NCBI RefSeq assembly: GCF_027158205.1
Contig: NZ_JAPVLU010000016.1
Coordinates: forward strand, 1-64,000
Reading direction: 5' to 3'
Origin: Streptomyces sp. H39-S7
GTDB taxonomy: Bacteria; Actinomycetota; Actinomycetes; Streptomycetales; Streptomycetaceae
Length of the DNA: 64,000 nt
How positions within the stretch are numbered: the first letter of the stretch is position 1; each line of letters starts with the position of its first letter. The notes under the pieces are model-generated. The model was not told the origin of the DNA. It saw only the letters and a program-made list of their open reading frames with translations, and did no database searches. Of this stretch, positions 7,682 to 15,643 are shown piece after piece. Both the position numbers and the translations under genes were made by a program.

Positions 7682-8473
7682 GTGTACCGCTTTCTGCTGT
7701 CCCGCCAGTGGGTGATCCTCACGCTGCTCGGCCTGGTCATGATCCCCGCGATGGTCAAGCTGGGGTACTGGCAGCTGCACCGCCACGAGCACCGGGTGGC
7801 CAACAACCACCTGATCAGCCAGAACGTCGAGGCCGCCGCCGTGCCCGTCGAGGAGCTGGCAGCGCCGGGCAGGGCGGTACCCCGCAAGGACCTGTACCGG
7901 TCGGTCAGCGCGACCGGTCACTACGACACCGCGCACGAGGTCGTCGCCCGCCAGCGCACCGCGGCCGACGGGCAGAAGAACGGGTACCACGTCATCACCC
8001 CGCTGGTGCTGGACGACGGCCGGGCGATCCTCGTCAACCGGGGCTGGATCGACCCCGGCGGCGGGCTGACCACGCTGCCGCGGATCCCGGCCGCCGCGTC
8101 GGGTGAGATCACCGTCACCGGGCGGCTGCGCCCCGACGAGACGAGTGCGAGCACCGGCATCAAGAACAAGAGCGGCCTGCCGGACCGCATGATCATGCTC
8201 ATCAACTCCGCCGACCTGGCGGAGGCCGGCCCCCGGCCGCTGCTCGGCGGCTACCTGGAACTGGCCACCACCTCCCCCAAGCCCTCGGGACCCCAGCCCG
8301 AACTGATCCCCGAGCCGGACGACTCCAGCATCGGCCCGCACATGGCGTACGCGATCCAGTGGTGGCTGTTCTCGGCGATGGTCCCGGTCGGATGGATCAT
8401 TCTGGTGCGCCGCGAGCGCAAGGAGCGCGCCTCCGGGCAGGAGTCAGAGAAAGGCGTTCCGGTCGCGGTGTAG
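7682..8473 (+). CDS. SURF1-family cytochrome oxidase assembly protein
   Basis: A 263-residue membrane protein with the SURF1 layout. It has an N-terminal transmembrane helix (about residues 9-26, ending LGYWQLHRHE), a large extracytoplasmic domain with GYHVITPLVL and ILVNRGWI motifs, and a second helix near the C-terminus (about residues 222-240) followed by a basic tail. SURF1 proteins help insert heme/copper centres into aa3-type cytochrome c oxidase. The WQLHRH and NRGWID segments are the family landmarks. The GTG at 7682 appears to be a leaderless start. Confidence 0.9.
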   Translation: MYRFLLSRQWVILTLLGLVMIPAMVKLGYWQLHRHEHRVANNHLISQNVEAAAVPVEELAAPGRAVPRKDLYRSVSATGHYDTAHEVVARQRTAADGQKNGYHVITPLVLDDGRAILVNRGWIDPGGGLTTLPRIPAAASGEITVTGRLRPDETSASTGIKNKSGLPDRMIMLINSADLAEAGPRPLLGGYLELATTSPKPSGPQPELIPEPDDSSIGPHMAYAIQWWLFSAMVPVGWIILVRRERKERASGQESEKGVPVAV

Positions 8474-8522
8474 CCGCGTCCCCGGCACGCTACGAGCAGC
8501 AGTGTGTACGAAAGGCGGCCCC

Positions 8523-10310
8523 GTGCCAGGACTGATCGAGGACTACGCGCTCATCGGTGATCTGCAGACCGCGGCGCTGGTCGCCAAGGACGGCTCCATC
8601 GACTGGCTGTGCCTGCCCCGCTTCGACTCGGCCGCCTGCTTCGCGGCGCTGCTCGGGGACGAGGAGAACGGCCAGTGGCGGATCGCCCCGGCCGGCGCCG
8701 ACCAGTGCACCCGGCGCGCGTACCGCGGCGACACCCTGGTGCTGGAGACGTTCTGGGAGACGGAGACCGGAACGGTCAAGGTCACCGACTTCATGCCGCA
8801 GCGCGACCGCGCCCCCGACGTCATGCGGATCGTGGAGTGCGTCTCCGGCACCGTGCAGATGCGCAGCGAGCTGCGGCTGCGCTTCGACTACGGCAGCATC
8901 GTGCCCTGGATGCGGCGGGCCGACGGCCACCGCATCGCGGTCGCGGGACCCGACTCGGTCTGGCTGCGCAGCTACCCGACGCAGCTGCCGATGTACGGCA
9001 AGAACTTCTGCACCTACGCCGACTTCTCCGTCTCGGCCGGCGACCGCGTCGCCTTCGTCATCACCTGGCACCCGTCGCACGAGACGCGCCCGCGCCGCAT
9101 CGACCCGTACGACGCGCTCGCCACCAGCATCGAGGACTGGGAGAAGTGGTCGGCGCAGTGCACCTACGAAGGCCCCTGGCGCGACGCCGTGCTGCGCTCC
9201 CTGATCACCCTCAAGGCGCTCACCTACGCCCCGTCGGGCGGTATCGCCGCGGCCGTCACCACCTCGCTGCCGGAGGAGATCGGCGGGGTGCGCAACTGGG
9301 ACTACCGCTACTGCTGGCTCCGCGACGCCACCCTGACCCTCAACGCGATGGTCTCCAGCGGCTACCTCGAAGAGGCCTCGAAGTGGCGCAACTGGCTGCT
9401 GCGCGCGGTCGCCGGGGACCCGGCCGACCTGCAGATCATGTACGGGATCTCCGGTGAGCGGCGGCTGCCGGAGTACGAGGTGCCGTGGCTGGCGGGGTAC
9501 GAGGCGTCCGCCCCGGTCCGGATCGGCAACGCCGCGGCGGGACAGCTGCAGCTCGACGTCTACGGCGAGGTCCTCGACTCGCTCTACCTGGCGCGCGAGA
9601 GCGGACTCGCCGACGACAAGCACGCCTGGAGCCTGCAGCGCACCCTGATGGACTTCCTGGAGTCGAACTGGCGCGAGCCGGACGAGGGCCTGTGGGAGGT
9701 CCGCGGGCAGCGCCGGCACTTCACGCACTCCAAGGTGATGGCGTGGGTCGCCGCGGACCGCGCGGTCCGCACGCTGGAGGCGCAGCCGAAGCGCGGCGGG
9801 GACCTGGCCGGCTGGCGGGCCATGCGTGACCAGGTGCACCTGGAGGTGTGCAAGCGCGGCTACGACAACGAGCGCAGCACGTTCACCCAGTTCTACGGCT
9901 CCAGCCAGCTCGACGCGGCGACGCTGCTCATCCCCCAGGTCGGGTTCCTGCCGGCGTCCGATCCGCGCGTGATCGGCACGGTCGACGCGGTGCGCAGGGA
10001 TCTGGACCACGGTGGCCTCGTCCGCCGCTACACCCTGGACGAGAAGGCCGTGGACGGTCTGCCCGGCCAGGAGGGCGCCTTCCTGGCCTGCTCGTTCTGG
10101 CTGGCCGACGCGCTGCACTCGACGGGCCGCGAGCGGGAGGCCCGCGAACTCTTCGGGCACCTGCTGAGCCTGCGCAACGACGTCGGGCTGCTCGCCGAGG
10201 AGTGGGACCCGGTCTCCCGCCGCCAGCTCGGCAACTTCCCGCAGGCGTTCAGCCACATCGGACTCGTCAACACCGCACTGCACCTGTCCGGGGCGCGTAG
10301 GGGAGCATGA
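8523..10310 (+). CDS. glycoside hydrolase family 15 protein (glucoamylase/trehalase type)
   Basis: A 595-residue cytoplasmic (alpha/alpha)6-barrel hydrolase. It has the GH15 N-terminal beta domain (IEDYALIGD, then GSIDWLCLPRFDS) and catalytic-domain signatures NWDYRYCWLRDA (about residues 257-268) and EEWDPVSRRQLGNFPQAFSH near the C-terminus, which carry the general acid/base glutamates. Actinobacterial GH15 proteins of this size include trehalases as well as glucoamylases; substrate cannot be decided here, and no signal peptide is present. I chose the GTG at 8523 because GAAAGGCGG precedes it and the protein then begins PGLIEDYALIGD, as in homologues. Confidence 0.88.
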   Translation: MPGLIEDYALIGDLQTAALVAKDGSIDWLCLPRFDSAACFAALLGDEENGQWRIAPAGADQCTRRAYRGDTLVLETFWETETGTVKVTDFMPQRDRAPDVMRIVECVSGTVQMRSELRLRFDYGSIVPWMRRADGHRIAVAGPDSVWLRSYPTQLPMYGKNFCTYADFSVSAGDRVAFVITWHPSHETRPRRIDPYDALATSIEDWEKWSAQCTYEGPWRDAVLRSLITLKALTYAPSGGIAAAVTTSLPEEIGGVRNWDYRYCWLRDATLTLNAMVSSGYLEEASKWRNWLLRAVAGDPADLQIMYGISGERRLPEYEVPWLAGYEASAPVRIGNAAAGQLQLDVYGEVLDSLYLARESGLADDKHAWSLQRTLMDFLESNWREPDEGLWEVRGQRRHFTHSKVMAWVAADRAVRTLEAQPKRGGDLAGWRAMRDQVHLEVCKRGYDNERSTFTQFYGSSQLDAATLLIPQVGFLPASDPRVIGTVDAVRRDLDHGGLVRRYTLDEKAVDGLPGQEGAFLACSFWLADALHSTGREREARELFGHLLSLRNDVGLLAEEWDPVSRRQLGNFPQAFSHIGLVNTALHLSGARRGA

Positions 10311-10314
10311 GCGC

Positions 10315-11076
10315 ATGGATCTCGAACTGAAGGACCGGGTGTACATCGTCACCGGCGCCACCCGCGGGCTGGGCCTGGCTGCCGCTCGCGAGCTCGCGGC
10401 CGACGGCGCGAAGCTGGTCGTCACCGGCCGCTCGCAGGAGTCGGCCGACGCGGCGGCCGGCGCGCTGGGCGGCCCCGGGAACACCATCGGGCTGGCCGCC
10501 GACAACAGCGCCGCGGACACCCCCGACCGGCTCATCGGCGCCGCCCGCGAGGAGTTCGGACGGCTGGACGGGGTGCTGATCAGCGTCGGCGGCCCGGCCG
10601 TCGGCCTGTCGGAGAGCATCACGGACGACCAGTGGCGGGACGCGTTCGAGACAGTCTTCCTCGGCGCGGTACGGCTCGCGCGGGCCACCGCGGCGGCGCT
10701 CGGCGAGGGCGGCGTGATCGGGTTCGTGCTCTCCGCGTCGGTGTACGAGCCCATCCCGGGCCTCGCGGTCTCCAACGGGCTGCGGCCGGGGCTGGCCGGC
10801 TTCGCCAAGAACCTCGCCAACGAGCTGGGCCCGCGCGGCATCCGCGTCGTCGGGCTGCTGCCGTCCCGGATCGACACCGAGCGGGTGGCGGAGCTCGACG
10901 CCCTCAGCGGCGACCCGGCGGCCTCCCGCGCCCGGCACAGCGCCGCCATCCCGCTGCGCCGCTACGGAACCCCGGAGGAGTTCGGCCGGGCCGCGGCCTT
11001 CCTGCTCTCCCCCGCCGCCTCGTACCTGACGGGCGTCATGCTCCCGGTGGACGGCGGAGCCCAGCACGGCTTCTGA
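10315..11076 (+). CDS. atypical SDR-family protein lacking the YxxxK motif
   Basis: A 253-residue FabG-like SDR fold with a good cofactor motif (TGATRGLG, residues 13-20). The catalytic YxxxK position reads Ser153-Asn-Gly-Leu-Arg157, and the NNAG position reads SVGG. It resembles the described subgroup of BKR-like SDRs that keep the fold but lack the catalytic tetrad, so it may bind NAD(P) without classical dehydrogenase chemistry or use different residues. The C-terminal PVDGGAQHGF is typical. GGGGAG lies 9 nt before the ATG, 5 nt downstream of the GH15 gene, so the two are probably cotranscribed. Confidence 0.82.
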   Translation: MDLELKDRVYIVTGATRGLGLAAARELAADGAKLVVTGRSQESADAAAGALGGPGNTIGLAADNSAADTPDRLIGAAREEFGRLDGVLISVGGPAVGLSESITDDQWRDAFETVFLGAVRLARATAAALGEGGVIGFVLSASVYEPIPGLAVSNGLRPGLAGFAKNLANELGPRGIRVVGLLPSRIDTERVAELDALSGDPAASRARHSAAIPLRRYGTPEEFGRAAAFLLSPAASYLTGVMLPVDGGAQHGF

Positions 11077-11084
11077 CGTGGAAC

Positions 11085-11124
11085 ACCGGTGCGCGGCGGG
11101 TCGTCCGGCCCGCCGCGCACCGGT
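11085..11124. terminator. strong bidirectional hairpin terminator
   Basis: Perfect 16-bp arms (ACCGGTGCGCGGCGGG and its complement) with an 8-nt loop, between the convergent SDR gene and the Asp23 cluster. The right arm reaches the stop codon of the amaP-like gene. Confidence 0.85.
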
Positions 11125-11720
11125 CAGCTGACGCGGCTGGCCCGGTGCTTGACGGCCCGCAGCCGCGCCTCGGCCGGGAGGTGGTCGAGGCCCGCGGAGC
11201 TGCCCGCGCGCCGCAGGATCTCGGTGTCCAGGCGGGACACGACGGTGTCGGGGTCCGCGTGGGGGGCCAGCGCGAGCGTGAGGCGCGCGTGGGGCGCGGA
11301 GCGCTTGCCCGTCAGCGTGGCGCCGGCCCGGTCCACACCGTCCAGCGCCTCGGTCTCGGTGGCCAGCACGTCCTCCAGGGCCCGCCCGCGCAGGCCGGCC
11401 TCCTGGCCGTCGTGGCTGTCGACGCGCAACTGGCGCATCCGGTGGCTGCGGAACTGGGCGAGCAACCACCACAGGGCCGCCAGCACCAGCACGCCCAGGA
11501 CGGCGAGGACGGCGGGCCACCACCAGCCGTCGCCCCGGTAGCGGGTGCGCTCGTGGGCCGTGAGGAGCACGTCCTCGGGCCCGTCGAAGGGCCACTTGTC
11601 CGGCAGCGTGAATCCCCAGCGGCGCTGCAGGTCCAGGCTGCCGACCAGCACCGCGAGACCGGCGGTCAGCAGGATCAGGCCGGTCAGTGCCAGCAGGATC
11701 CGGTTGAGGGAGCTGCGCAT
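11124..11720 (-). CDS. amaP: AmaP-like alkaline shock response membrane-anchor protein
   Basis: A 198-residue protein with two transmembrane helices (about residues 7-29 and 66-89), joined by an extracytoplasmic loop and followed by a cytoplasmic C-terminal domain of about 105 residues. This matches AmaP, which in Gram-positive bacteria anchors Asp23-family proteins at the membrane. It is the last gene of a minus-strand cluster with two Asp23 proteins, a DUF6286-like protein and a small membrane protein, 7 nt after the DUF6286 gene. The role here, as envelope-stress anchor, is by analogy. Confidence 0.78.
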   Translation of the reverse strand: MRSSLNRILLALTGLILLTAGLAVLVGSLDLQRRWGFTLPDKWPFDGPEDVLLTAHERTRYRGDGWWWPAVLAVLGVLVLAALWWLLAQFRSHRMRQLRVDSHDGQEAGLRGRALEDVLATETEALDGVDRAGATLTGKRSAPHARLTLALAPHADPDTVVSRLDTEILRRAGSSAGLDHLPAEARLRAVKHRASRVS

Positions 11721-11727
11721 CGGCGGA

Positions 11728-12393
11728 TCAGCCCTTCTGGGCGCGCTGGACGTGGATGGTCAGGGCGGGCGAACGGGCCAGCCCGAGTTGGACGAGTCCC
11801 TCGGTCAGGGCGGTGTCCAGGTCGGCCCGTACTTCGTCCAGGTCGCGGAAGTGGGACGCGGCGCGGGCGCTGATACGGCGGCGGCCGACGCGGACCCGGA
11901 CGGTGTGCACGCCGGCGACCTCCATCGCCCGGTCGCGCAGCGTGAGTTCGGCCGCGTGCTTGTCGAGCCCCGCGCGCACCCCGGTCGTGCTGCGGCGCAT
12001 CGGCAGGATGTCGCGCAGACCAGGGGTCAGGGCCAGGACGATCAGCCACAGGCCGATCGCGGCGGCAACCGCCGCGCCGGTGATGACGACCCAGTTGTCC
12101 AGTGGCCGGGTGGCCAGTTCATGTGCCAGCCGGGGCCGCCAGCTCATCGCGGCGCGGTCGGTGCGGACCGCGGCGATGTCGTAGAGCAGGATCCCGGTGG
12201 CGCCCAGCACCACCAGCGCGGTCAGCGCCGACGGCACCCTGCGCTGCGACCAGAACCGCGGCGCGCGGCCGGCCGGCGGCTCGGCGGGGCGTCCGGTGGC
12301 GGACCCCTCGGGCCGGTCGGGCTCGGAGGACCCGATGACCGGCAGCTGCCGGGTCGTGCCCCCGGGTTCGGATTGCGCACCAGTCCCGGTCAC
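11728..12393 (-). CDS. DUF6286-like membrane protein of the Asp23 cluster
   Basis: A 221-residue protein. A proline/glycine-rich cytoplasmic N-terminus (residues 1-50) is followed by two transmembrane helices (about 55-73 and 101-124) and a soluble C-terminal domain with DRAMEVAGVHTVRVRVGRRR, a layout parallel to AmaP. It is typical of actinobacterial Asp23 clusters. It begins with a GTG that overlaps the TGA of the upstream Asp23 gene (GTGA), so the two are translationally coupled. Function unknown, presumably membrane recruitment of Asp23 proteins. Confidence 0.75.
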   Translation of the reverse strand: MTGTGAQSEPGGTTRQLPVIGSSEPDRPEGSATGRPAEPPAGRAPRFWSQRRVPSALTALVVLGATGILLYDIAAVRTDRAAMSWRPRLAHELATRPLDNWVVITGAAVAAAIGLWLIVLALTPGLRDILPMRRSTTGVRAGLDKHAAELTLRDRAMEVAGVHTVRVRVGRRRISARAASHFRDLDEVRADLDTALTEGLVQLGLARSPALTIHVQRAQKG

Positions 12394-12764
12394 AGCACCC
12401 TCCCCTCGCTCTGCTGCCGCACCGTCGCGGAGTGCAACCGCTCGATCTCGACGGCGACCTCGGGTACCTCCATACCCGTCAGCGCCCGCAACCGGTCCGC
12501 GACATGGCGGCGGACCGAGCCGCAGACCCGCCCGAGATCACCCGGATAGCCCAGTTCCACCGACAACCGCACCCGCGCGGTCTCCTTGCGCACCGAGACC
12601 GACGCGTGCGGCGTACGGTCCGCCGGCACCAGCCCGGACTCCGGGACGTCCGCGAGCACCTCGGACGCGGCCCGAGCGGCGATCTTGGCCACCACCCGGT
12701 CCGCGATCCTGAGCGCGCCGCGATCCGCGGCCGGCAGGGTGTCCGGGGCCGCTGCGGCCATCAC
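12390..12764 (-). CDS. Asp23/Gls24-family envelope stress protein (short paralogue)
   Basis: A 124-residue Asp23/Gls24 domain protein (RIADRVVAKIAARAASEV, then VSVRKETARVRLSVELGY, then RHVADRLRALTGMEV). These small soluble proteins form membrane-associated assemblies linked to alkaline/cell-wall stress. The start is the GTG at 12764 (GTGA overlap with the previous stop) or the immediately following ATG at 12761. It is coupled at both ends to its neighbours. It is more divergent than the larger Asp23 protein encoded at 13017-13532. Confidence 0.82.
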   Translation of the reverse strand: MMAAAAPDTLPAADRGALRIADRVVAKIAARAASEVLADVPESGLVPADRTPHASVSVRKETARVRLSVELGYPGDLGRVCGSVRRHVADRLRALTGMEVPEVAVEIERLHSATVRQQSEGRVL

Positions 12765-12943
12765 CGCCGCCGGTCGCGGCTGCGGAAGAACTCTCCGGGC
12801 TCCAGGTCGCCGTCCAAGAACTTCCCGGCCACGAACCCGACCGCGCCGAGCGCGGCCACCAGCAGGAAGGCACCGAATCCGCCGAAGTACCCGGCGAACC
12901 CGAGCGCCATGCCCACGATCAGTCCGACCAGTGACATCCTCAT
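12761..12943 (-). CDS. small membrane protein (DUF2273-like) of the Asp23 cluster
   Basis: A 60-residue protein, mostly one or two Gly/Ala-rich transmembrane segments (residues 4-41), with an acidic then basic tail (LDGDLEPGEFFRSRDRRR). Small DUF2273-type membrane proteins commonly accompany Asp23 and AmaP. ATGs at 12943 and 12937 are both possible starts. It overlaps the next gene. Probably a membrane partner of Asp23; inference from context. Confidence 0.72.
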   Translation of the reverse strand: MRMSLVGLIVGMALGFAGYFGGFGAFLLVAALGAVGFVAGKFLDGDLEPGEFFRSRDRRR

Positions 12944-13016
12944 CGTCCGTTCACCGTCCTCTCCTCACCGCTGTCGCCGGCGGCACCGGCCGCCGTCCCG
13001 CCTGTCCACACGGTCG

Positions 13017-13532
13017 TCACTGGACCCTCTGCTCGCGGTCGTCCTCGTCGTCCTCGTCCGGCAGCTTCACGTCGCCGACCGCGACGTTGACCTCGACGAC
13101 CTCCAGGCCGGTCATCCGCTCGACCGCGGCGATCACGTTCTCCCGCACCGCCCGGGCCACTTCGACGATGGACACCCCGTACTCGACGACGATGTCCAGG
13201 TCGAGCGCGGTCTGCACCTCGCCGACCTCCGCCTTCACGCCACGGGTGACGGACTTGCTGCCGGGCACCCGGTCGCGCACGGCACCGAAGGTACGGGCGA
13301 AGCCGCTGCCCATCGCGTGCACGCCGAGCACGTCACGGGCGGCCAGTCCGGCGATCTTCTCGACCACGCCGTCCGCGATGGTGGTCCGGCCGCGGGTCGC
13401 GGGGTCGCCCAGCGGCGCCCGCCGGCCGGGCGTTCCCGAACCCGCGCTCGTGCCCTTCTCCAACGTCCTGCCCTCGCCCACGGAATCGGGGCCGTCAGGC
13501 TCGGAAATGTTGCGCTGTGCCGCCTCGGTCAT
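13017..13532 (-). CDS. Asp23/Gls24-family envelope stress protein (main paralogue)
   Basis: A 171-residue Asp23/Gls24 protein. After a disordered N-terminus of about 50 residues comes the core (TTIADGVVEKIAGLAARDV, then VGEVQTALDLDIVVEYG, then ENVIAAVERMTGLEVVEVNV), ending in a very acidic tail (LPDEDDEDDRE). The ATG at 13532 follows GAAGGGAC. It is the first gene of the minus-strand Asp23 cluster and is divergent from the gene at 13669. The acidic tail may mediate interaction with the basic tails of its membrane partners; that is inference. Confidence 0.88.
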   Translation of the reverse strand: MTEAAQRNISEPDGPDSVGEGRTLEKGTSAGSGTPGRRAPLGDPATRGRTTIADGVVEKIAGLAARDVLGVHAMGSGFARTFGAVRDRVPGSKSVTRGVKAEVGEVQTALDLDIVVEYGVSIVEVARAVRENVIAAVERMTGLEVVEVNVAVGDVKLPDEDDEDDREQRVQ

Positions 13533-13668
13533 CGCGAGTCGTCCCTTCGTCTGGGCTGCTCCGTGCACCACACTATGTGCGCATGCCCTACCGCGCTGCG
13601 GAGATGCGGCCAGGAAGTGTGGGGCGCACCGCCGTTCGGGTGGCGCGCGACGAAGGAGGCGGAGACCG

Positions 13669-14475
13669 GTGACTGTGGACCGTTTGACCCGTGCGGTACG
13701 GGAGCAGATCGCGTTCGGGCGGGTGCTGCCGCTCGGCGGGGTGGGTGACGGTGCCTGGATCACCGAGAGCGCGGCCGCCGACGCGCTGCGCGGGGCGGTG
13801 GCCGGGCTCCCCGGCGTACGGGTCGGTGCCCTGCGCATCAGTCCGGAGGCGGGTGGGCCGGACCATCCGGAGCCGGCCGCGGAAGCGGAGCGGGCGGCGG
13901 GCGGGGCCGGTGCGTCGCTCGTACCGCCGAGTGCGGTGCCGTACGGACCGCTGTGCCTGTCCGCGTCCTTCGAGGCAGCCACCGACCGGCCGCTGCCCGC
14001 CACCGCCGAGCGGTTGCGGGCGGCTCTGTGGCGCGCGGCCCACGACCAGCTGGGGCTGCCCCTCACCACGGTGGACCACGACGTCACCGGCCTGATGGAT
14101 ACCCCGGCCGGACCCGGGGCGCTGCCCGCTTTCGATGCCGTCCCCCAGCCGGCCGTCGAGGGTCCGGCGGGCGCCTCCGGCCAGGACCCGGTGGAGGCCG
14201 GTCCCGCACCTGCCGCGAACGGGGTGGTCGTCGCCGCGCTCCTGGTGCCGGGCGTCGCCCGGGTCACCTCGCGGCTCGGCGGCTTCGCTTCCGGGATCCG
14301 CACGGCCGACGGCGGCGATCCGCCGGCCCGGGAGGTCCGGGTGCAGATCGCGGTGGTGCCCGGCCACCGCGCGCTGGACGTGGCCCGAGCGGTGGGCGCG
14401 GCGGTCACGGAGGCCGCGCAGCCGGGCGCGCCCGGCCCGGTGACGACGGCGGTCGTGGTCACCGCCAGCGGGTGA
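13669..14475 (+). CDS. hypothetical protein with two degenerate Asp23-like halves
   Basis: A 268-residue soluble protein. I do not recognise it as a named family. The N-terminal half (GAWITESAAADALRGAV, then GPLCLSASF, then ERLRAALWRAAHDQLGL) and C-terminal half (VPGVARVTSRLGGFASG, then REVRVQIAVVPGHRALDVA, then VTTAVVVTA) each show the helix-strand-strand-helix-strand rhythm of Asp23 domains. They are separated by an Ala/Pro/Gly linker. GTG at 13669 has GGAGG upstream. It is divergent from the Asp23 operon, sharing a 136-bp promoter region, which supports a related role. Confidence 0.7.
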   Translation: MTVDRLTRAVREQIAFGRVLPLGGVGDGAWITESAAADALRGAVAGLPGVRVGALRISPEAGGPDHPEPAAEAERAAGGAGASLVPPSAVPYGPLCLSASFEAATDRPLPATAERLRAALWRAAHDQLGLPLTTVDHDVTGLMDTPAGPGALPAFDAVPQPAVEGPAGASGQDPVEAGPAPAANGVVVAALLVPGVARVTSRLGGFASGIRTADGGDPPAREVRVQIAVVPGHRALDVARAVGAAVTEAAQPGAPGPVTTAVVVTASG

Positions 14476-14511
14476 CCACGACCGGACGGACCGGGCGTCG
14501 ATCGCGCGGAA

Positions 14512-15303
14512 CTACTCGCCGACCCCGGCGAGGTCGCGCAGCCGGCGGCCCTGGGCGGCGCGCTCGGCGGGGCGCTGCTCCTCGTAGGAACGGCCGACGG
14601 CGCCCTGGAGCAGGGCCTTGGTCTCGATGACGGCGTCGCGCGGCGCGGCGATCAGTTCGGCGGCGAGCGCCCGAACGGTGTCGTCCAGCTCCGCGACCGG
14701 GACCACAACGTTGGCGAGGCCCAGTTGCCACGCCTCCGAGCCGTGCACGAAGCGCCCGGTGGCGCAGATCTCCAGCGCCCGCGCGTAGCCGACGAGGTCG
14801 ACCAGCGGCTTGGTGCCACCGAGGTCGGGAACCAGCCCGAGGCTGGTCTCCCGCATGGCGAACTGCGCGTCGTCCGCGCACACCCGCAGGTCGCAGGCGA
14901 GAGCGAGCTGGAAGCCGGCACCGATCGCGTGGCCCTGTACGGCCGCGATGCTCACGATGTCGCTGCGCCGCCACCAGGTGAACGCTTCCTGGTACTCGGC
15001 GATGGTCGCGTCGAGCTGCTTGTCGGAACCGCGCGCGAGGTCGATGAACGACGGCTCGCCGTCGAAGCCCTCGGGCGTGAAGGCCTGCCGGTCGAGTCCC
15101 GCGGAGAAGGACTGGCCTTCGCCGCGGAGCACCACGACGCGTACGTCGCCCGGCAGGAGCCGGCCCGCTTCTGTCAGCGTCCGCCACATGGCGGGCGACT
15201 GGGCATTGCGCTTGGCCGGATTGCACAGTGTGACGGTCGCGACGGAGTCGTCGGCGGTGAGCCGTACTCCGTCACGCTCGAGCAGCACGGTGGGGTCGGG
15301 CAT
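14512..15303 (-). CDS. enoyl-CoA hydratase/isomerase family protein
   Basis: A 263-residue crotonase-fold protein. Oxyanion-hole segments GEGQSFSAGLD (about residues 61-71) and GHAIGAGFQLALACD (about 125-139) are present, followed by MRETSLGLVPDLGG. The glutamate found at the first catalytic site of classical hydratases is not obvious (the stretch reads GAGFQLALACD), so substrate and reaction are open. The ATG at 15303 has GGAGGTG just upstream. It is followed downstream by the gene at 13669, which converges on it with a gap of 36 nt. Confidence 0.85.
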   Translation of the reverse strand: MPDPTVLLERDGVRLTADDSVATVTLCNPAKRNAQSPAMWRTLTEAGRLLPGDVRVVVLRGEGQSFSAGLDRQAFTPEGFDGEPSFIDLARGSDKQLDATIAEYQEAFTWWRRSDIVSIAAVQGHAIGAGFQLALACDLRVCADDAQFAMRETSLGLVPDLGGTKPLVDLVGYARALEICATGRFVHGSEAWQLGLANVVVPVAELDDTVRALAAELIAAPRDAVIETKALLQGAVGRSYEEQRPAERAAQGRRLRDLAGVGE

Positions 15304-15352
15304 CGGGCACCTCCGAGCGAACCACGGAATTGATTACCGAAGAGTAACCACT

Positions 15353-15374
15353 CGGTCGACACGGTCGTCGACCG
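15353..15374. terminator. short hairpin, possible terminator of gbn
   Basis: Perfect 8-bp arms (CGGTCGAC and GTCGACCG) with a 6-nt loop, between the stop of the small HTH protein gene and the start of the enoyl-CoA hydratase gene, both on the minus strand. It is modest in size; a weak terminator or an operator are both possible. Confidence 0.4.
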
Positions 15375-15418
15375 GGTGGGCACGCCGGGAATCCGGTTCG
15401 CGGGAGATGCCCTGCCCG

Positions 15419-15643
15419 TCAGGCCGTAGCGGCCTTCGACTTGCCTCGTGTTGCTCCGCCGCGACCGCGCAGGGTCACGCCGGACTCGCTGAGCATCCGG
15501 TGCACGAATCCATAGGAGCGGCCGGTTTCCTCGGCCAACGCCCGGATGCTCGCACCGGAGTCGTACTTCTTCTTCAGGTCTGCCGCGAGCTTCTCGCGCG
15601 CGGCGCCGGTTACCCGGCTGCCCTTCTTCAGAGTCTCGGCCAC
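15419..15643 (-). CDS. gbn: Gbn-like small HTH nucleoid-associated protein
   Basis: A 74-residue basic protein. N-terminal ETLKKGSRVTGAAREKL is followed by a helix-turn-helix (GASIRALAEETGRSYGFVHRML, about residues 30-51) and a basic, Gly-rich tail (LRGRGGATRGKSK). It matches the Streptomyces GATC-binding nucleoid-associated protein Gbn (SCO1839 family) in size, sequence type and neighbourhood. The start is the GTG at 15643: GAGGAGG lies 6 nt upstream, whereas the longer reading to 15709 has no ribosome site. The 345-bp region upstream contains six GATC tetramers. Confidence 0.8.
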   Translation of the reverse strand: MAETLKKGSRVTGAAREKLAADLKKKYDSGASIRALAEETGRSYGFVHRMLSESGVTLRGRGGATRGKSKAATA

